From: Paenibacillus spiritus
Lineage (GTDB): Bacteria > Bacillota > Bacilli > Paenibacillales > Paenibacillaceae
Assembly (NCBI RefSeq): GCF_008710135.1
Contig: NZ_VYKK01000020.1
Coordinates: forward strand, 53,989-117,988
DNA length: 64,000 nt
Direction: 5' to 3'
Both the position numbers and the translations under genes were made by a program. Under the pieces are notes generated by a model. The model was not told the origin of the DNA and ran no database searches. It saw only the letters and a list, made by a program, of their open reading frames with translations. The first letter of the stretch is position 1. Every line of letters starts with the position of its first letter. Shown in pieces: positions 1 to 8,500 of this stretch.

Positions 1-250
1 TATGCGCGATCTTGATCTGGGAAATGACGCTCGGGCTGCCGGCCTCGATGAGCGCCGCCTGCATGTCCTGCACGATCTGCAGCAGTTCGCTAAGATCGCC
101 TTCCATCGTGGTCTCCAGCGCGTTCACCTGATGCTTCACGCCGGAGCGCTGGATCACTTCAATGGCGGTATCCACATAAGGAATGGAGTCTTCTCCGTTC
201 GGAGTCTTCGGAATTACTTGAATGCTGAGCAGCGTATTCGCCATGTTCAT
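1..250 (-). CDS. MTH1187-family thiamine-binding protein, 3' end cut by window edge
   Basis: The minus-strand frame begins MNMANTLLSIQVIPK and runs off the left edge after 83 codons. The start is a beta-strand ending in VIP, followed by a helix and a VNALETTMEGDL segment, the pattern of the small ferredoxin-like MTH1187/YqgV (DUF77) proteins that bind thiamine. ATG at 250 follows AAAAGGATGAG; an in-frame ATG at 244 is an alternative start. It lies 39 bp downstream of the thiY-type gene behind the same TPP riboswitch, so it is probably co-transcribed and handles a thiamine-related ligand. A second, diverged member of the family lies at 50921. The C-terminus is not visible. Confidence 0.82.
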   Translation of the reverse strand, partial: MNMANTLLSIQVIPKTPNGEDSIPYVDTAIEVIQRSGVKHQVNALETTMEGDLSELLQIVQDMQAALIEAGSPSVISQIKIAH

Positions 251-289
251 CTCATCCTTTTCTCTGGTGGGATTTGCAGATCAAGCCGC

Positions 290-1363
290 TTACTTCGGCA
301 GGTACTCATTGGTGAACGCCTTGTCCGCCTCCAGCGGCTTGTCGAGAAGCTTCAGTCCGTACATCCAGTCGGCGAAGCCCTTCCAGATCTCTTCCTTCTG
401 CTCGCCCCAGCGGGGAGCATCGGCCGCATAGCGCGGGCTCAGCCATTTCTGGCTGGCTATGACCAGCTCTTTGTTAAGGTCGGGAACGGCCTTCAGCAGA
501 AGATTGGCGGCCTCTTCAGGATGGTCGATCGCATACTGATACCCGCGGGAGGTAGCTTTCAGGAAGGCACGGACCTCTTCGGGCCGCTCGGCGATCTCCT
601 TCTCGCTCGTCGTCAGCACCGGCGTATAGTAGTCGAACTGCGGCGCATAGTCCTGGAGGTACAGCATGTCGAGCGGTTCGCCCCGCAGCTCGGCTTCGAT
701 CCCCGTCCAGGCGTAGAAGACCCAGGCGAAGTCGATGTCGCGCTTGATGGCGGTAAAATAATCGGCCTCGCCGATATTGACCTGCTTGACCTTCTTGACG
801 TCCCCGCCGAGCGGGTCCATGATCGCCTTCATCGTCGCTTCCTCGGTGGGCGAGCCCCAGCCGCCGTAGGTTTTGCCCTCGAAATCCTTGGGCGACTTGA
901 TGTTCCGGTCCTTCGGAGCGGCGAAGCCCGACGTATTATGCTGGATGATCGCCGCGATGGAGACGAGCGGAACTCCCTGAACGCGGGCCATCGTCAGTCC
1001 TTCCTGACCCCCGATGCCAAAAGCCGCTTCCCCGCTCGTTACCATCGTATCCGTTCCCGCAGCGCCGGGCTGCACGATGTTCACATCCAGACCTTCTTCC
1101 TCATAGTAGCCCAGTTCCTTCGCGACATACAGTCCGGTGTGATTCGTGTTCGGCGTCCAGTCCAGCGCCACCTTGATCGGCTTCAGCTCCCGGCTCGGCG
1201 CCTTTGCGGCCCCGGCGGATGCTCCGGCCGAAGCGGTGGTCTCCGGCGAAGGCGCCGGAGAGGCGCTGCCGTTGCCGTTCCCGCCGCCGCATCCGGCAGC
1301 GAACAGAGTCAGCAGGACGGCCAAGGCCGTCAGGCCCCACTGTGATTTCTTGTTCTTCGTCAT
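290..1363 (-). CDS. thiY: Thiamine-precursor ABC transporter substrate-binding lipoprotein (NMT1/THI5-like)
   Basis: A 357-residue lipoprotein. It has a charged N-terminus, a hydrophobic stretch and a lipobox LFAAGC with the lipidated Cys at residue 25, then a low-complexity Gly/Ser/Ala/Pro linker to about residue 58. The body carries the NMT1/THI5-like periplasmic-binding fold, with KVALDWTPNTNHTGLYVA at its start and a GWGSPTEEATM loop. Proteins of this type (ThiY) bind formylaminopyrimidine/HMP for the ThiXYZ importer. ATG at 1363 follows GGGGGAGAG. A TPP riboswitch with terminator lies directly upstream, which supports a thiamine-salvage role. The ThiX permease and ThiZ ATPase are not in the window and may lie past the left edge. 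Confidence 0.88.
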   Translation of the reverse strand: MTKNKKSQWGLTALAVLLTLFAAGCGGGNGNGSASPAPSPETTASAGASAGAAKAPSRELKPIKVALDWTPNTNHTGLYVAKELGYYEEEGLDVNIVQPGAAGTDTMVTSGEAAFGIGGQEGLTMARVQGVPLVSIAAIIQHNTSGFAAPKDRNIKSPKDFEGKTYGGWGSPTEEATMKAIMDPLGGDVKKVKQVNIGEADYFTAIKRDIDFAWVFYAWTGIEAELRGEPLDMLYLQDYAPQFDYYTPVLTTSEKEIAERPEEVRAFLKATSRGYQYAIDHPEEAANLLLKAVPDLNKELVIASQKWLSPRYAADAPRWGEQKEEIWKGFADWMYGLKLLDKPLEADKAFTNEYLPK

Positions 1364-1410
1364 AACCGTTTCTCTCCCCCTCTTGTATAAGCCTTCACCC
1401 GCCAGACGAG

Positions 1411-1443
1411 AAAAAACGCTCCGATCTGTTCAGGATCGGAGCG
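1411..1443 (-). terminator. TPP-riboswitch expression-platform terminator
   Basis: A perfect 10-bp stem (1434-1443 with 1417-1426) and a 7-nt loop are followed on the minus strand by six U. It lies between the TPP aptamer and thiY, so ligand binding would be expected to cause transcription termination before the gene. Confidence 0.9.
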
Positions 1444-1497
1444 CAGCAGGACGCATGAAGGCGAAAGGCTCCCGAAAGGGAACGGTTCGCTTGGCAT

Positions 1498-1591
1498 AAG
1501 CGATTCCTACGCTGGCATTATCCAGATCAGGTATAAGGGTCAGTATCTGTTGGGATACAATCTCAGCCGGCCGATTCCAGCACCCCTGCTT
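1498..1591 (-). promoter_or_regulatory. TPP riboswitch (THI element)
   Basis: Read on the minus strand, the segment has the conserved THI-box blocks in order: GGGGTGC, GGCTGAGA, ACCCTTATACCTGATCTGG and ATAATGCCAGCGTAGGAA. Closing P1 pairs are visible (AAGC/GCTT). It precedes thiY and its terminator, the usual arrangement for thiamine import genes. Confidence 0.96.
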
Positions 1592-1621
1592 CTATGAAAT
1601 TGACGGGTTTAGCTTAGCCGT

Positions 1622-1650
1622 ATTATAGACGCCCTGAACGGCCTTGTCCA
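1622..1650 (-). promoter_or_regulatory. Sigma-A promoter of the thiY transcript
   Basis: On the minus strand, TGGACA (1645-1650) is separated by 17 bp from TATAAT (1622-1627). The predicted start near 1615 is about 24 nt before the TPP aptamer. Confidence 0.8.
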
Positions 1651-1677
1651 GTCTTGCCGAAGCCGTCCCGGTCCGCT

Positions 1678-3120
1678 CTACTCCCGGAACCGGTATTTCT
1701 GACGCCGCTTGCGGCGGATCTGGTTCCAGACCTCCCGCACCGCCAGCACCAGGCTGGCGGCAATTCCGGTCATCGTAACGAAGAGGGCCAGGTACTCAAA
1801 CGGCGAGTAGCCCAGCATTTTGTCCCAGTGGATTGGACTCTTGAGGTCCTCGATGACCTGGTTCATGCCGTAAATGCCGCTGATGACCGTGAAGACGGTC
1901 AGAATCATCAGCAGATTGTCGCGGCGCCTTCCCTGAAATTTCTCCTGGTACTGGAACAGGTCGTCCAGCGTGCCCTTGACCTCGTCATATAACTGGTCGT
2001 TGCCGTAGACTTTGCGGAGCTGGAAGAAGATTTCTCTGCCCTGAGACTGGGAAATCAGTTCCAGAAAATAGAATTTGGCCGAGAAGCGGTTGATGTCGAA
2101 GATCAGGCTCTCGATCTCTTCATAGTCGTGCTCGATCCGCAGCCGGGAGTGGATGTTGGCAAGCTTGAGCAGCACGATCTTGTGGAACAGGCTCAGCAGC
2201 AGGCCATAATAATATTCGCCGTACATCTGGTTCGCCATCCGGACGGCACTCTCGCCTTCCCTGCAGGAGACGCAGGAGAAGGTCTGTTCATTCGTGATGT
2301 AGTAGGTATCCGGCGCCCAGCGCCGGTAGGTATGCTTCCGGTTATAATCCTGAATATATTCGGGGTCGCTGGCGCTTATATAAGGGCGGTCGGTTCCGTT
2401 CAGGCCGTCAATCTGGGAAATGCGGTACAGCACCGTCTCCGTAATCTCCGCATCCGGCTCGAAACCGTAGAATCCCTGGACAAGCATTCGTTCGTCCACG
2501 AAGAACGGCAGGGTCTCGAAATACGCGCCGCTCATCTCGGACTGGTCCAGATAGTCCCGCAGGTGAGGAGCCAGTATGCCGAAGAGCAGGTCCTCCGTCT
2601 GGCTGAACTTTCGGCTCGGACAAGAGAAGGTAACGGCGCGGTCCGCGTCCGAGGCATCCTCAAGAGAGCGGAAGCGGTCGGCGAATTCCAGCGCTTCGCT
2701 GAGGGTATACTCGCCGGTAAGCTCAAGGCGGATGGTCACAAAGCCGAGCTGGAAAGGACAAAGGAAAATATCGGTCGAGAGCAGCCGGAAGGGCATGCGG
2801 CGCTGCGGCATAATCATCTCGCAGTCCAGAATATGGGCGCGCGAATAGCGGTGGAAGGCGTCGGGCTCCTTCTCTGCGCGCGGAAACAGGACATGTGCTG
2901 CGAAAGGCATATAGACGCGCTCCATATTCTCATGGGAGACGCAGTAGCCCTCGCCGTAATAGGCGTCTTCCAGCCGGGTCTCATCCAGAAAGAACGGCTC
3001 GAAGCCGTCCAGGAGAAGCTGGTCTCTCAGCTCCCGGTTGCGTCCCTCCTGAAGGGAGAACGGAAAGATAAATTGCAGCAGTGCGGTGCTCAGCCTGGGT
3101 TCGTTGTCGGCTAGATTCAT
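1678..3120 (-). CDS. CorA-like divergent membrane protein with YGMN motif
   Basis: A 480-residue protein with a long soluble N-terminal part (about 1-395) and two C-terminal transmembrane segments. The first ends in SGIYGMNQV, matching the GMN signature at the pore mouth of CorA-type Mg2+ channels, and the second (EYLALFVTMTGIAASLVLAV) is followed by a basic tail. The helical region before the membrane (IESLIFDINRFSAKFYF) also suits a CorA-type stalk. The N-terminal domain is not recognisable as a classical CorA domain and contains several Cys. Start ATG at 3120 follows GGGAGG. A metal-ion transport role is inferred from the C-terminus only. Confidence 0.7.
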   Translation of the reverse strand: MNLADNEPRLSTALLQFIFPFSLQEGRNRELRDQLLLDGFEPFFLDETRLEDAYYGEGYCVSHENMERVYMPFAAHVLFPRAEKEPDAFHRYSRAHILDCEMIMPQRRMPFRLLSTDIFLCPFQLGFVTIRLELTGEYTLSEALEFADRFRSLEDASDADRAVTFSCPSRKFSQTEDLLFGILAPHLRDYLDQSEMSGAYFETLPFFVDERMLVQGFYGFEPDAEITETVLYRISQIDGLNGTDRPYISASDPEYIQDYNRKHTYRRWAPDTYYITNEQTFSCVSCREGESAVRMANQMYGEYYYGLLLSLFHKIVLLKLANIHSRLRIEHDYEEIESLIFDINRFSAKFYFLELISQSQGREIFFQLRKVYGNDQLYDEVKGTLDDLFQYQEKFQGRRRDNLLMILTVFTVISGIYGMNQVIEDLKSPIHWDKMLGYSPFEYLALFVTMTGIAASLVLAVREVWNQIRRKRRQKYRFRE

Positions 3121-3312
3121 GGCTCGTTCCTCCCGGATTCCCGGGCTCCGAAGACTGGCTCCGGCGCCCGTTGACTGTTCATTCCCTCTTATTACCCTGA
3201 AGGTCCTCGTCCGCCTCTGGGATTCATTTCATGCAAGACGGGTACACTACCAGTATACCCTAACACATTGCCAGGCGGGTACGGACCCGCACGGAAGGAG
3301 AATGAAGGAATC

Positions 3313-3738
3313 ATGACACAATCACTGACAGAAGAACGCATCGGACAGGTGCTGGACGCGAACCGCTTCGGGTCCTTCGGAACCGTCGAAGCCGGAGGCA
3401 AGCCCAAGGTCCGCTATATGGCCGTCTATCACGAGGGTCTGAACATTTATCTGGCCACCGACCGCAAGACGCACAAGGTGGAAGAACTGGAGAACAATCC
3501 GAACGCCTTTCTGCTGGTGGGCTATGAATCCGGCGGCAGCAAGGATGTGCTTGAGATTGAGGCCCGGGTGTCGATCTCGTCGGAAGAATCCCTGCGCAAG
3601 CAGGTCTGGAATCCGGATCTGTCCCGTTGGTTCAAGGGACCGGAGGATCCCGATTATGTCGTGCTGAAGCTGGACCCGCAGCGCATCGAGCTGGAATCGG
3701 GCGGAGAACGTTCCGTCTGGGAGAAGGCGCAGGGCTAG
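3313..3738 (+). CDS. Pyridoxamine 5'-phosphate oxidase-fold protein (general stress 26-like)
   Basis: A 141-residue single-domain protein with the split-barrel flavin-binding pattern: LDANRFGSFGTVEAGGKPKVRYMAV near the N-terminus, IYLATDRKTHKVEELENNPNA in the middle, and a final strand pair YVVLKLDPQRIELES. This is typical of the small PPOX-like/GSP26 family, which binds FMN or F420-like cofactors or heme; the substrate is unknown. The start at 3313 follows a purine-rich GGAG stretch. An ATG at 3302 gives only a four-codon ORF overlapping the start. A strong terminator lies 60 bp downstream, so it appears monocistronic. Confidence 0.82.
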   Translation: MTQSLTEERIGQVLDANRFGSFGTVEAGGKPKVRYMAVYHEGLNIYLATDRKTHKVEELENNPNAFLLVGYESGGSKDVLEIEARVSISSEESLRKQVWNPDLSRWFKGPEDPDYVVLKLDPQRIELESGGERSVWEKAQG

Positions 3739-3800
3739 AAGCCTTCCGCCCGCCGGCCTGTCCCGCCAGGGACGGCACTTGCGCAAAGCGGCACCATTGC

Positions 3801-3843
3801 GGACCGAAAAAACAGGTCTTCGGACTGATTTTCGGTCCTTTTT
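3801..3843 (+). terminator. Intrinsic terminator after the PPOX-like gene
   Basis: A 10-bp stem GGACCGAAAA/TTTTCGGTCC (3801-3810 with 3829-3838) encloses a smaller GTC-TTCG-GAC tetraloop hairpin and is followed by a T tract. Confidence 0.88.
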
Positions 3844-3928
3844 GGCGTCCGGATTATGGTACAATCAAGCCATCAGGCAGATAGGAATCTATTGATCTGA
3901 TCCATAGTAGGCTACAGGAGGACGGGCC

Positions 3929-4960
3929 ATGCATTGCAGCGATTGTTCCAGGGTGGAACCGATTGAAGACAGCGGCGAGATTCGAATCAGGCAGGCAACC
4001 CCGGAGTGGGCGGAGGCTGCCCGGGAGGCAGGCATCACGGTCGAAGGGCAGGACAGCGGAAGCTACAGCATCCCCTATGCCACCCGGGACGAGCTGCTCA
4101 CTTGCCTGGAACGGCTGAGGGCATACCCTGCGAATGCGGGGACGGACAGACCGCTGCAGGTCGGCTTCCGGGGCCATTTTGCCGGCAGGCAGTCCGATCA
4201 CCTGCAGCGGTGGTTCGGCCTGGAGCAACTGGAAGCCCGGTTCCGGAGCGCCGATCTGATCGACATTATTTCACGCGCGGAATTCTGCAGCTACCTCCAG
4301 CCGATTGTGGACCGGGACGGAGCGGCCTTCGGGTATGAGTTTCTGCTGCGGCCGCTGCCGGGAGGCAGCCCGTTTCAGCCGTATGAGCTGTTCGAGGCCG
4401 CCCGGCGGAGCGGATTTCATTCGTTCCTGGACCGCGCCGCCCGCATCTCGGCGATTGAGGCCGGGACGCGGCAGGTGCCGAAGGGACTGAAGCGGTTCAT
4501 CAATTTTCTGCCTTCTTCCATCTATAACCCGAAATATTGTCTGACGCATACGTTTGCCGCGATTGAGCGGCTGGATCAAGATCCCCGGGACTTCGTGTTC
4601 GAAGTGGTGGAGAGCGAGCGGATTACGGATATCACCCACTTGGCGAGCATCTTCGCGGAATACCGGAGACACGGAATCGGAGTCGCGCTGGACGACGTGG
4701 GAGCCGGGTTCTCGACCATTGAGGTTCTGCAGCGGCTGCAGCCCGATTTTGTCAAAATCGACCGCGGCCTTGTCAGCTTCTGCGATGCCGACTATGCCAA
4801 GCAGGCCGCGATCCGGGAGATTGCGGCCCAGGCCCATGCTTACGGCGGCACCGTGCTTGCCGAAGGCATCGAGCGGCGCGAGGAGTTCGAGTGCTGCCTC
4901 GGGCTTGGCGCCGAGCTCGGCCAGGGCTATCTGTTCGGCCGCCCGGTAGCCGAGCTTTAA
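3929..4960 (+). CDS. EAL-domain protein (putative cyclic-di-GMP phosphodiesterase)
   Basis: A 343-residue soluble protein with about 105 N-terminal residues of unknown type, then an EAL domain. The signature is EFL in place of EAL (YGYEFLLRP context). Other catalytic or metal-binding blocks are present: the FEVVESE glutamate, ALDDVGAG, VKIDRGLV and VLAEGIE, ending in GQGYLFGRP. Because the E, DD, K and final E positions are kept, hydrolysis of c-di-GMP is plausible despite the altered signature. The N-terminus starts with a CxxC pair (MHCSDC), which could bind a metal. ATG at 3929 follows AGGAGGACGGGCC. No membrane segment is visible. Confidence 0.85.
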   Translation: MHCSDCSRVEPIEDSGEIRIRQATPEWAEAAREAGITVEGQDSGSYSIPYATRDELLTCLERLRAYPANAGTDRPLQVGFRGHFAGRQSDHLQRWFGLEQLEARFRSADLIDIISRAEFCSYLQPIVDRDGAAFGYEFLLRPLPGGSPFQPYELFEAARRSGFHSFLDRAARISAIEAGTRQVPKGLKRFINFLPSSIYNPKYCLTHTFAAIERLDQDPRDFVFEVVESERITDITHLASIFAEYRRHGIGVALDDVGAGFSTIEVLQRLQPDFVKIDRGLVSFCDADYAKQAAIREIAAQAHAYGGTVLAEGIERREEFECCLGLGAELGQGYLFGRPVAEL

Positions 4961-5025
4961 GCCGCCCGGCCGCAAGGGCCGCAGAAGGCCGGCGAAGCCG
5001 GAAGGAAGGCTGCGGACCGGCGGCA

Positions 5026-5054
5026 TGGACAGCGCAGCGCGCTTTTTCTATAAT
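5026..5054 (+). promoter_or_regulatory. Sigma-A promoter of the ArsR-type gene
   Basis: TGGACA (5026-5031), a 17-bp spacer and TATAAT (5049-5054) lie 51 bp before the ArsR-type start codon. Confidence 0.75.
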
Positions 5055-5105
5055 ATAGAGAAGAACGTAATCATTCCGGTTAGACGAGAAAGCGGGGAGA
5101 CGGAT

Positions 5106-5471
5106 ATGACGAAACCGGCAGTGACGGAGTGCGATACGACGTGCGGCGGCACCGAACCGGACCCGGAGCATCTGCGTCTGACGCTGCCCGAGCGGGAGAT
5201 CACCGACAAGATGGCCGAGATGTTCAAGGCGCTCGGAGATCCTACCCGGGTCCGGCTGATCTATGCGCTGTCGCGCCGCGAGCTCTGCGTGCATGATCTG
5301 TCCGTCATTCTGGAGATGGGCCAGTCGGCGGTATCCCACCAGCTCCGGTACCTGCGCAACCTGCGGATCGTCAAGCGCCGCAAGGAAGGCAAGACGGTGT
5401 TCTATTCGCTGAACGACGCGCATGTCGAGCAGATTTTTCTTCAGACGCATGAGCACATCCGGCATGAATAG
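5106..5471 (+). CDS. ArsR/SmtB-family metal-sensing repressor
   Basis: A 121-residue winged-helix protein. The core FKALGDPTRVRLIYAL, followed by MGQSAVSHQLRYLRNLRIVKRRKEG, is the ArsR/SmtB DNA-binding domain. The N-terminus has CDTTC and helix alpha-3 reads ELCVHDL, resembling the Cys-rich alpha-3N metal site of CadC and ZiaR (Cys plus His here). The His-rich C-terminus (HVEQIF..HEHIRH) could supply an alpha-5 site. ATG at 5106 follows GGGGAGAC; an upstream in-frame start would lack a Shine-Dalgarno. Zn/Cd/Pb sensing is inferred. The likely target is cadA at 9887, whose promoter carries an SmtB-like inverted repeat, although the GH74 gene lies between them. Confidence 0.88.
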   Translation: MTKPAVTECDTTCGGTEPDPEHLRLTLPEREITDKMAEMFKALGDPTRVRLIYALSRRELCVHDLSVILEMGQSAVSHQLRYLRNLRIVKRRKEGKTVFYSLNDAHVEQIFLQTHEHIRHE

Positions 5472-5518
5472 CCGGAGGCCCACGGCGGACATAGAAGCTC
5501 CGGAAGTTATCCGGACGC

Positions 5519-5559
5519 AAGAACCCGCAAGCCGGCTCTCGCCGCTTGCGGGTTCTTTG
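5519..5559. terminator. Terminator between the convergent arsR-type and GH74 genes
   Basis: A 12-bp perfect stem (5521-5532 with 5544-5555) is followed on the plus strand by TTTG. Because the flanking genes converge, it may serve both; the U-tract is better on the plus strand. Confidence 0.75.
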
Positions 5560-5579
5560 ATCTGCGGATGGAGTTCGCT

Positions 5580-8500
5580 CTACTTGGCCAGATAGCCGAG
5601 CAGATGGTGAATCAGTACAGCGGCTTCGGCGCGCGTTGCGCTTGCCTTCGGTGCGAAGAGGCCGTCGCCCTGACCGGAGATCAGGCCGGCTGCGGCCAGC
5701 CGGTCCACACTCTCCAGCGCATAAGCGGAGATGGCGGCGCTGTCTTTGAACGAAGCGGCGGAAGCGGACAGGTCCGCGTTCTGCTGCTTGAGGGCTTTGT
5801 CGATCATGACGGCCATATCCTGGCGGGTGATCGGCTCGTTCACCCCGAAGGTGCCGTCGGAGCGGCCCTGAACGATGCCGGATTTCTGCGCGGCGGCAAC
5901 CGCTTCGCTGTACCAGGCGCCGGCCTTCACATCGGAGAAGGGGGCGGAAGCGCCGGGAGCCTCCAGATCAAGCGCCAGAGTCAGCATTTGGGCGAACTGC
6001 GCCCGGGTTACCGTACCCGCCGGATGGAAGGCGCCGTCTCCCATGCCGGAGAGCACGCCCTGCGCTGCCAGCCGGTCGATGGCGTCGGCGGCCCAGACAT
6101 AGCGGGCGGTGTCAGGGAAGGAGACCTTGACGTTGGCCGCCGCGTACTTGCTGAAGTGCTTCGGCGCGAAGACAACCCGGCCGGATGCAGCCTCGTACTT
6201 CGCATTCTTCACAGTCTGGACCCCGCCGTTGTCGCTTAAATAATAGACGACCGTCTGATTCGGCTTCTCGCCGGAAGCCGGAGAATAAGGCAGGGACACC
6301 TGAACGGCCTTGCCGTTCCAGGCTACGGTCTGGCCGCCGCTGCTTAGGTTCAGCTCATACACCTGGCTGCCGGCCGTCTTCAGCTTCGCTTCCGCGGACA
6401 GAGCGGAAGGCTCCACCCGGGCGGCGGAGAGTACAAGCGGAGCCCCGGCCCCGGCCTTCCGGAGCAGGGCGGTATCCAGCGAGATGTAGACGTCGTTCAA
6501 TTTCACCTGAACGTCCCGGATGCCCTGGCTTGCGAGCGCGGCCAGAATTCCATCCGGCAACGCGGCCGACAGCGACTTGGCTCCGGCCGCCGTCACGCTG
6601 ACGGTGATCGTGCCGTCTGCGCCTGCGGCCGCCCGGGTCAGGATGTCGGCCGTCAGCGTTACCGCTGCCTTGCCGTCCGCGCCGACCGCCGCTGTCAAGG
6701 CTGCCGAGCCTGCCGTCACCTGAGGGGCGGAGGACGGAGAGGCCGTGGCGGCCGGAACGGCAGGAGCCGGGGCCGGCGTCGCAGCCGGAGACGGCGAAGC
6801 CGTTCCCGCCGCAGGCTCGGCGCTGACTGCGGCGGTGGTCTGGCCGAAGCGGACCGCTTGGCCAGCCGGACTCACCTCGGCTACCGCGATGTGGTCGCCG
6901 TCAACTGCGGGAACGAGACCGCTCTCGGGTAGAGCGGCATAGCCGGTGAGCTTGTCTTTGAGCTTCGGAACCGGAACGGCGCCGGTGCCGAAGTTGGCGT
7001 AGACCCGCTGGTTGCCGGCGTATACCGAAGGAGTTACGGTAAGCTGCGTCAGGCCGTCGTTGGCTGCGCCAGCAGGGTCTGCGGCCGTTACAGTAAGGCC
7101 GCCCGCCGGCGGGTATACCGCCTCTCCGGCGAGGTCGCCCATTACGATACCGAAGCCGTTCGTGCCGATGTAGACGCGGCCGTAGACATTCGGATCGCCG
7201 GTAATCGCCTGGGTGGCGTTGGCATACTGATGCGCCTCATCGTTGATGCGAATCCAGGTGGCCCCGGCATCGTCGGAGCGGAAGAAGCCGTAGGTGCCGT
7301 CGATGCGGCCGCTGATATAGATGGCGTCATAGTCTTCGCCGGGGGCGGCCTTGCCGAAGCCGATCATGGCCGATTCCTCAACCTCGGTCAGCTTGGTGAA
7401 GCTGGCGCCGGAATCGGTGGAATGGAAGACGCCGTAGGCGTATTCGGGATGTTCCTTGTCCTTGACGGCTGCAAGCCAAATGTCGCCTTCCCGGTTGGAG
7501 ACGGCCTTGAATTTGCCGGTCATGCTGTTGGGCAGTCCGGAGGACACCGTCAGGCGGAAGGTAGCGCCCCCATCCTGGCTGACATAGAACTTGCCGTCCA
7601 GGAAGCCGTAGAACTTGTCGGGGTTCACCCGGTCGGAAGAGACGACGGCCCCGTCGGGAATGCCGCTCGAAGCGGTCCATGTCTTCCCGAGATCGGTCGA
7701 GTAGCTGACCGGACGCTTGACGTCAGCGGCCGAGGATGCAGGCGCCCAGACGATGGTAGCGCCATCGGCGGAGATCGCTGCGTGTCCGCCGCCGGTGGTT
7801 GCATTCCCCGTCCAGGCGTTCGCTGCCGGTGTCCAGGTTGCGCCATTGTCGGTCGATATCCCCATGTGGGGAGCGTCGGCGTCCGCATTGCCCACCCGGA
7901 TAATCCGATTGGAATCGTTCTGCGCAAAATCGAGATCCGTAATATTGCTGATCGTCGGATTGGTAATCATCCCGGGCGCCCGGGTCAGATCGGTATGCCG
8001 GAATCCGCCGATGTCGCCCAGTCCGCTGATCAGCTTGGCGTCGCCGGAAGGCGGCACGATCAGAGCGTTGACGGCCGTCTCTTCAATGCCCTGGGCGTAG
8101 ACGGAGAGGCCGACCGTCATCCCCTGGTCCAGAGCGGTCAAGTTGTTGGTACCGAACAGGGTCGCTCCGGTGCCGTAGAAGAGATGGTCGGAATTGAACG
8201 GATCAATGTCCAGATCGCCGATCATCCAGCCGAGCTTCGGATTCTGGGCCGTGCTTGTCGTACTGGTGGGCGTTCCCCAATCCAGCCAGGGCGCCCGGGA
8301 ATAATCAATGGTGTAGTTATTGTGGCGCTGATCCCAGCCGCTGTCGGTCCAGAAGGTCTTCCAGGTAGCGCCTCCGTCGGTGCTGCGGAAAATATGCTCG
8401 TCCGGCCACCAGACATTCATCGTCGAGGTCATGATCACGTTCGGATGCTGCGGGTCAACGGCCAGACCCCCGAATCCGTAGCTGCCGACCTCATTGGAGC

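Noticed and set aside
2..1345. 447-residue plus-strand open frame at the left edge
   Set aside because: It is antisense to the thiY lipoprotein and thiamine-binding gene, which have a riboswitch, a lipobox and Shine-Dalgarno sites.
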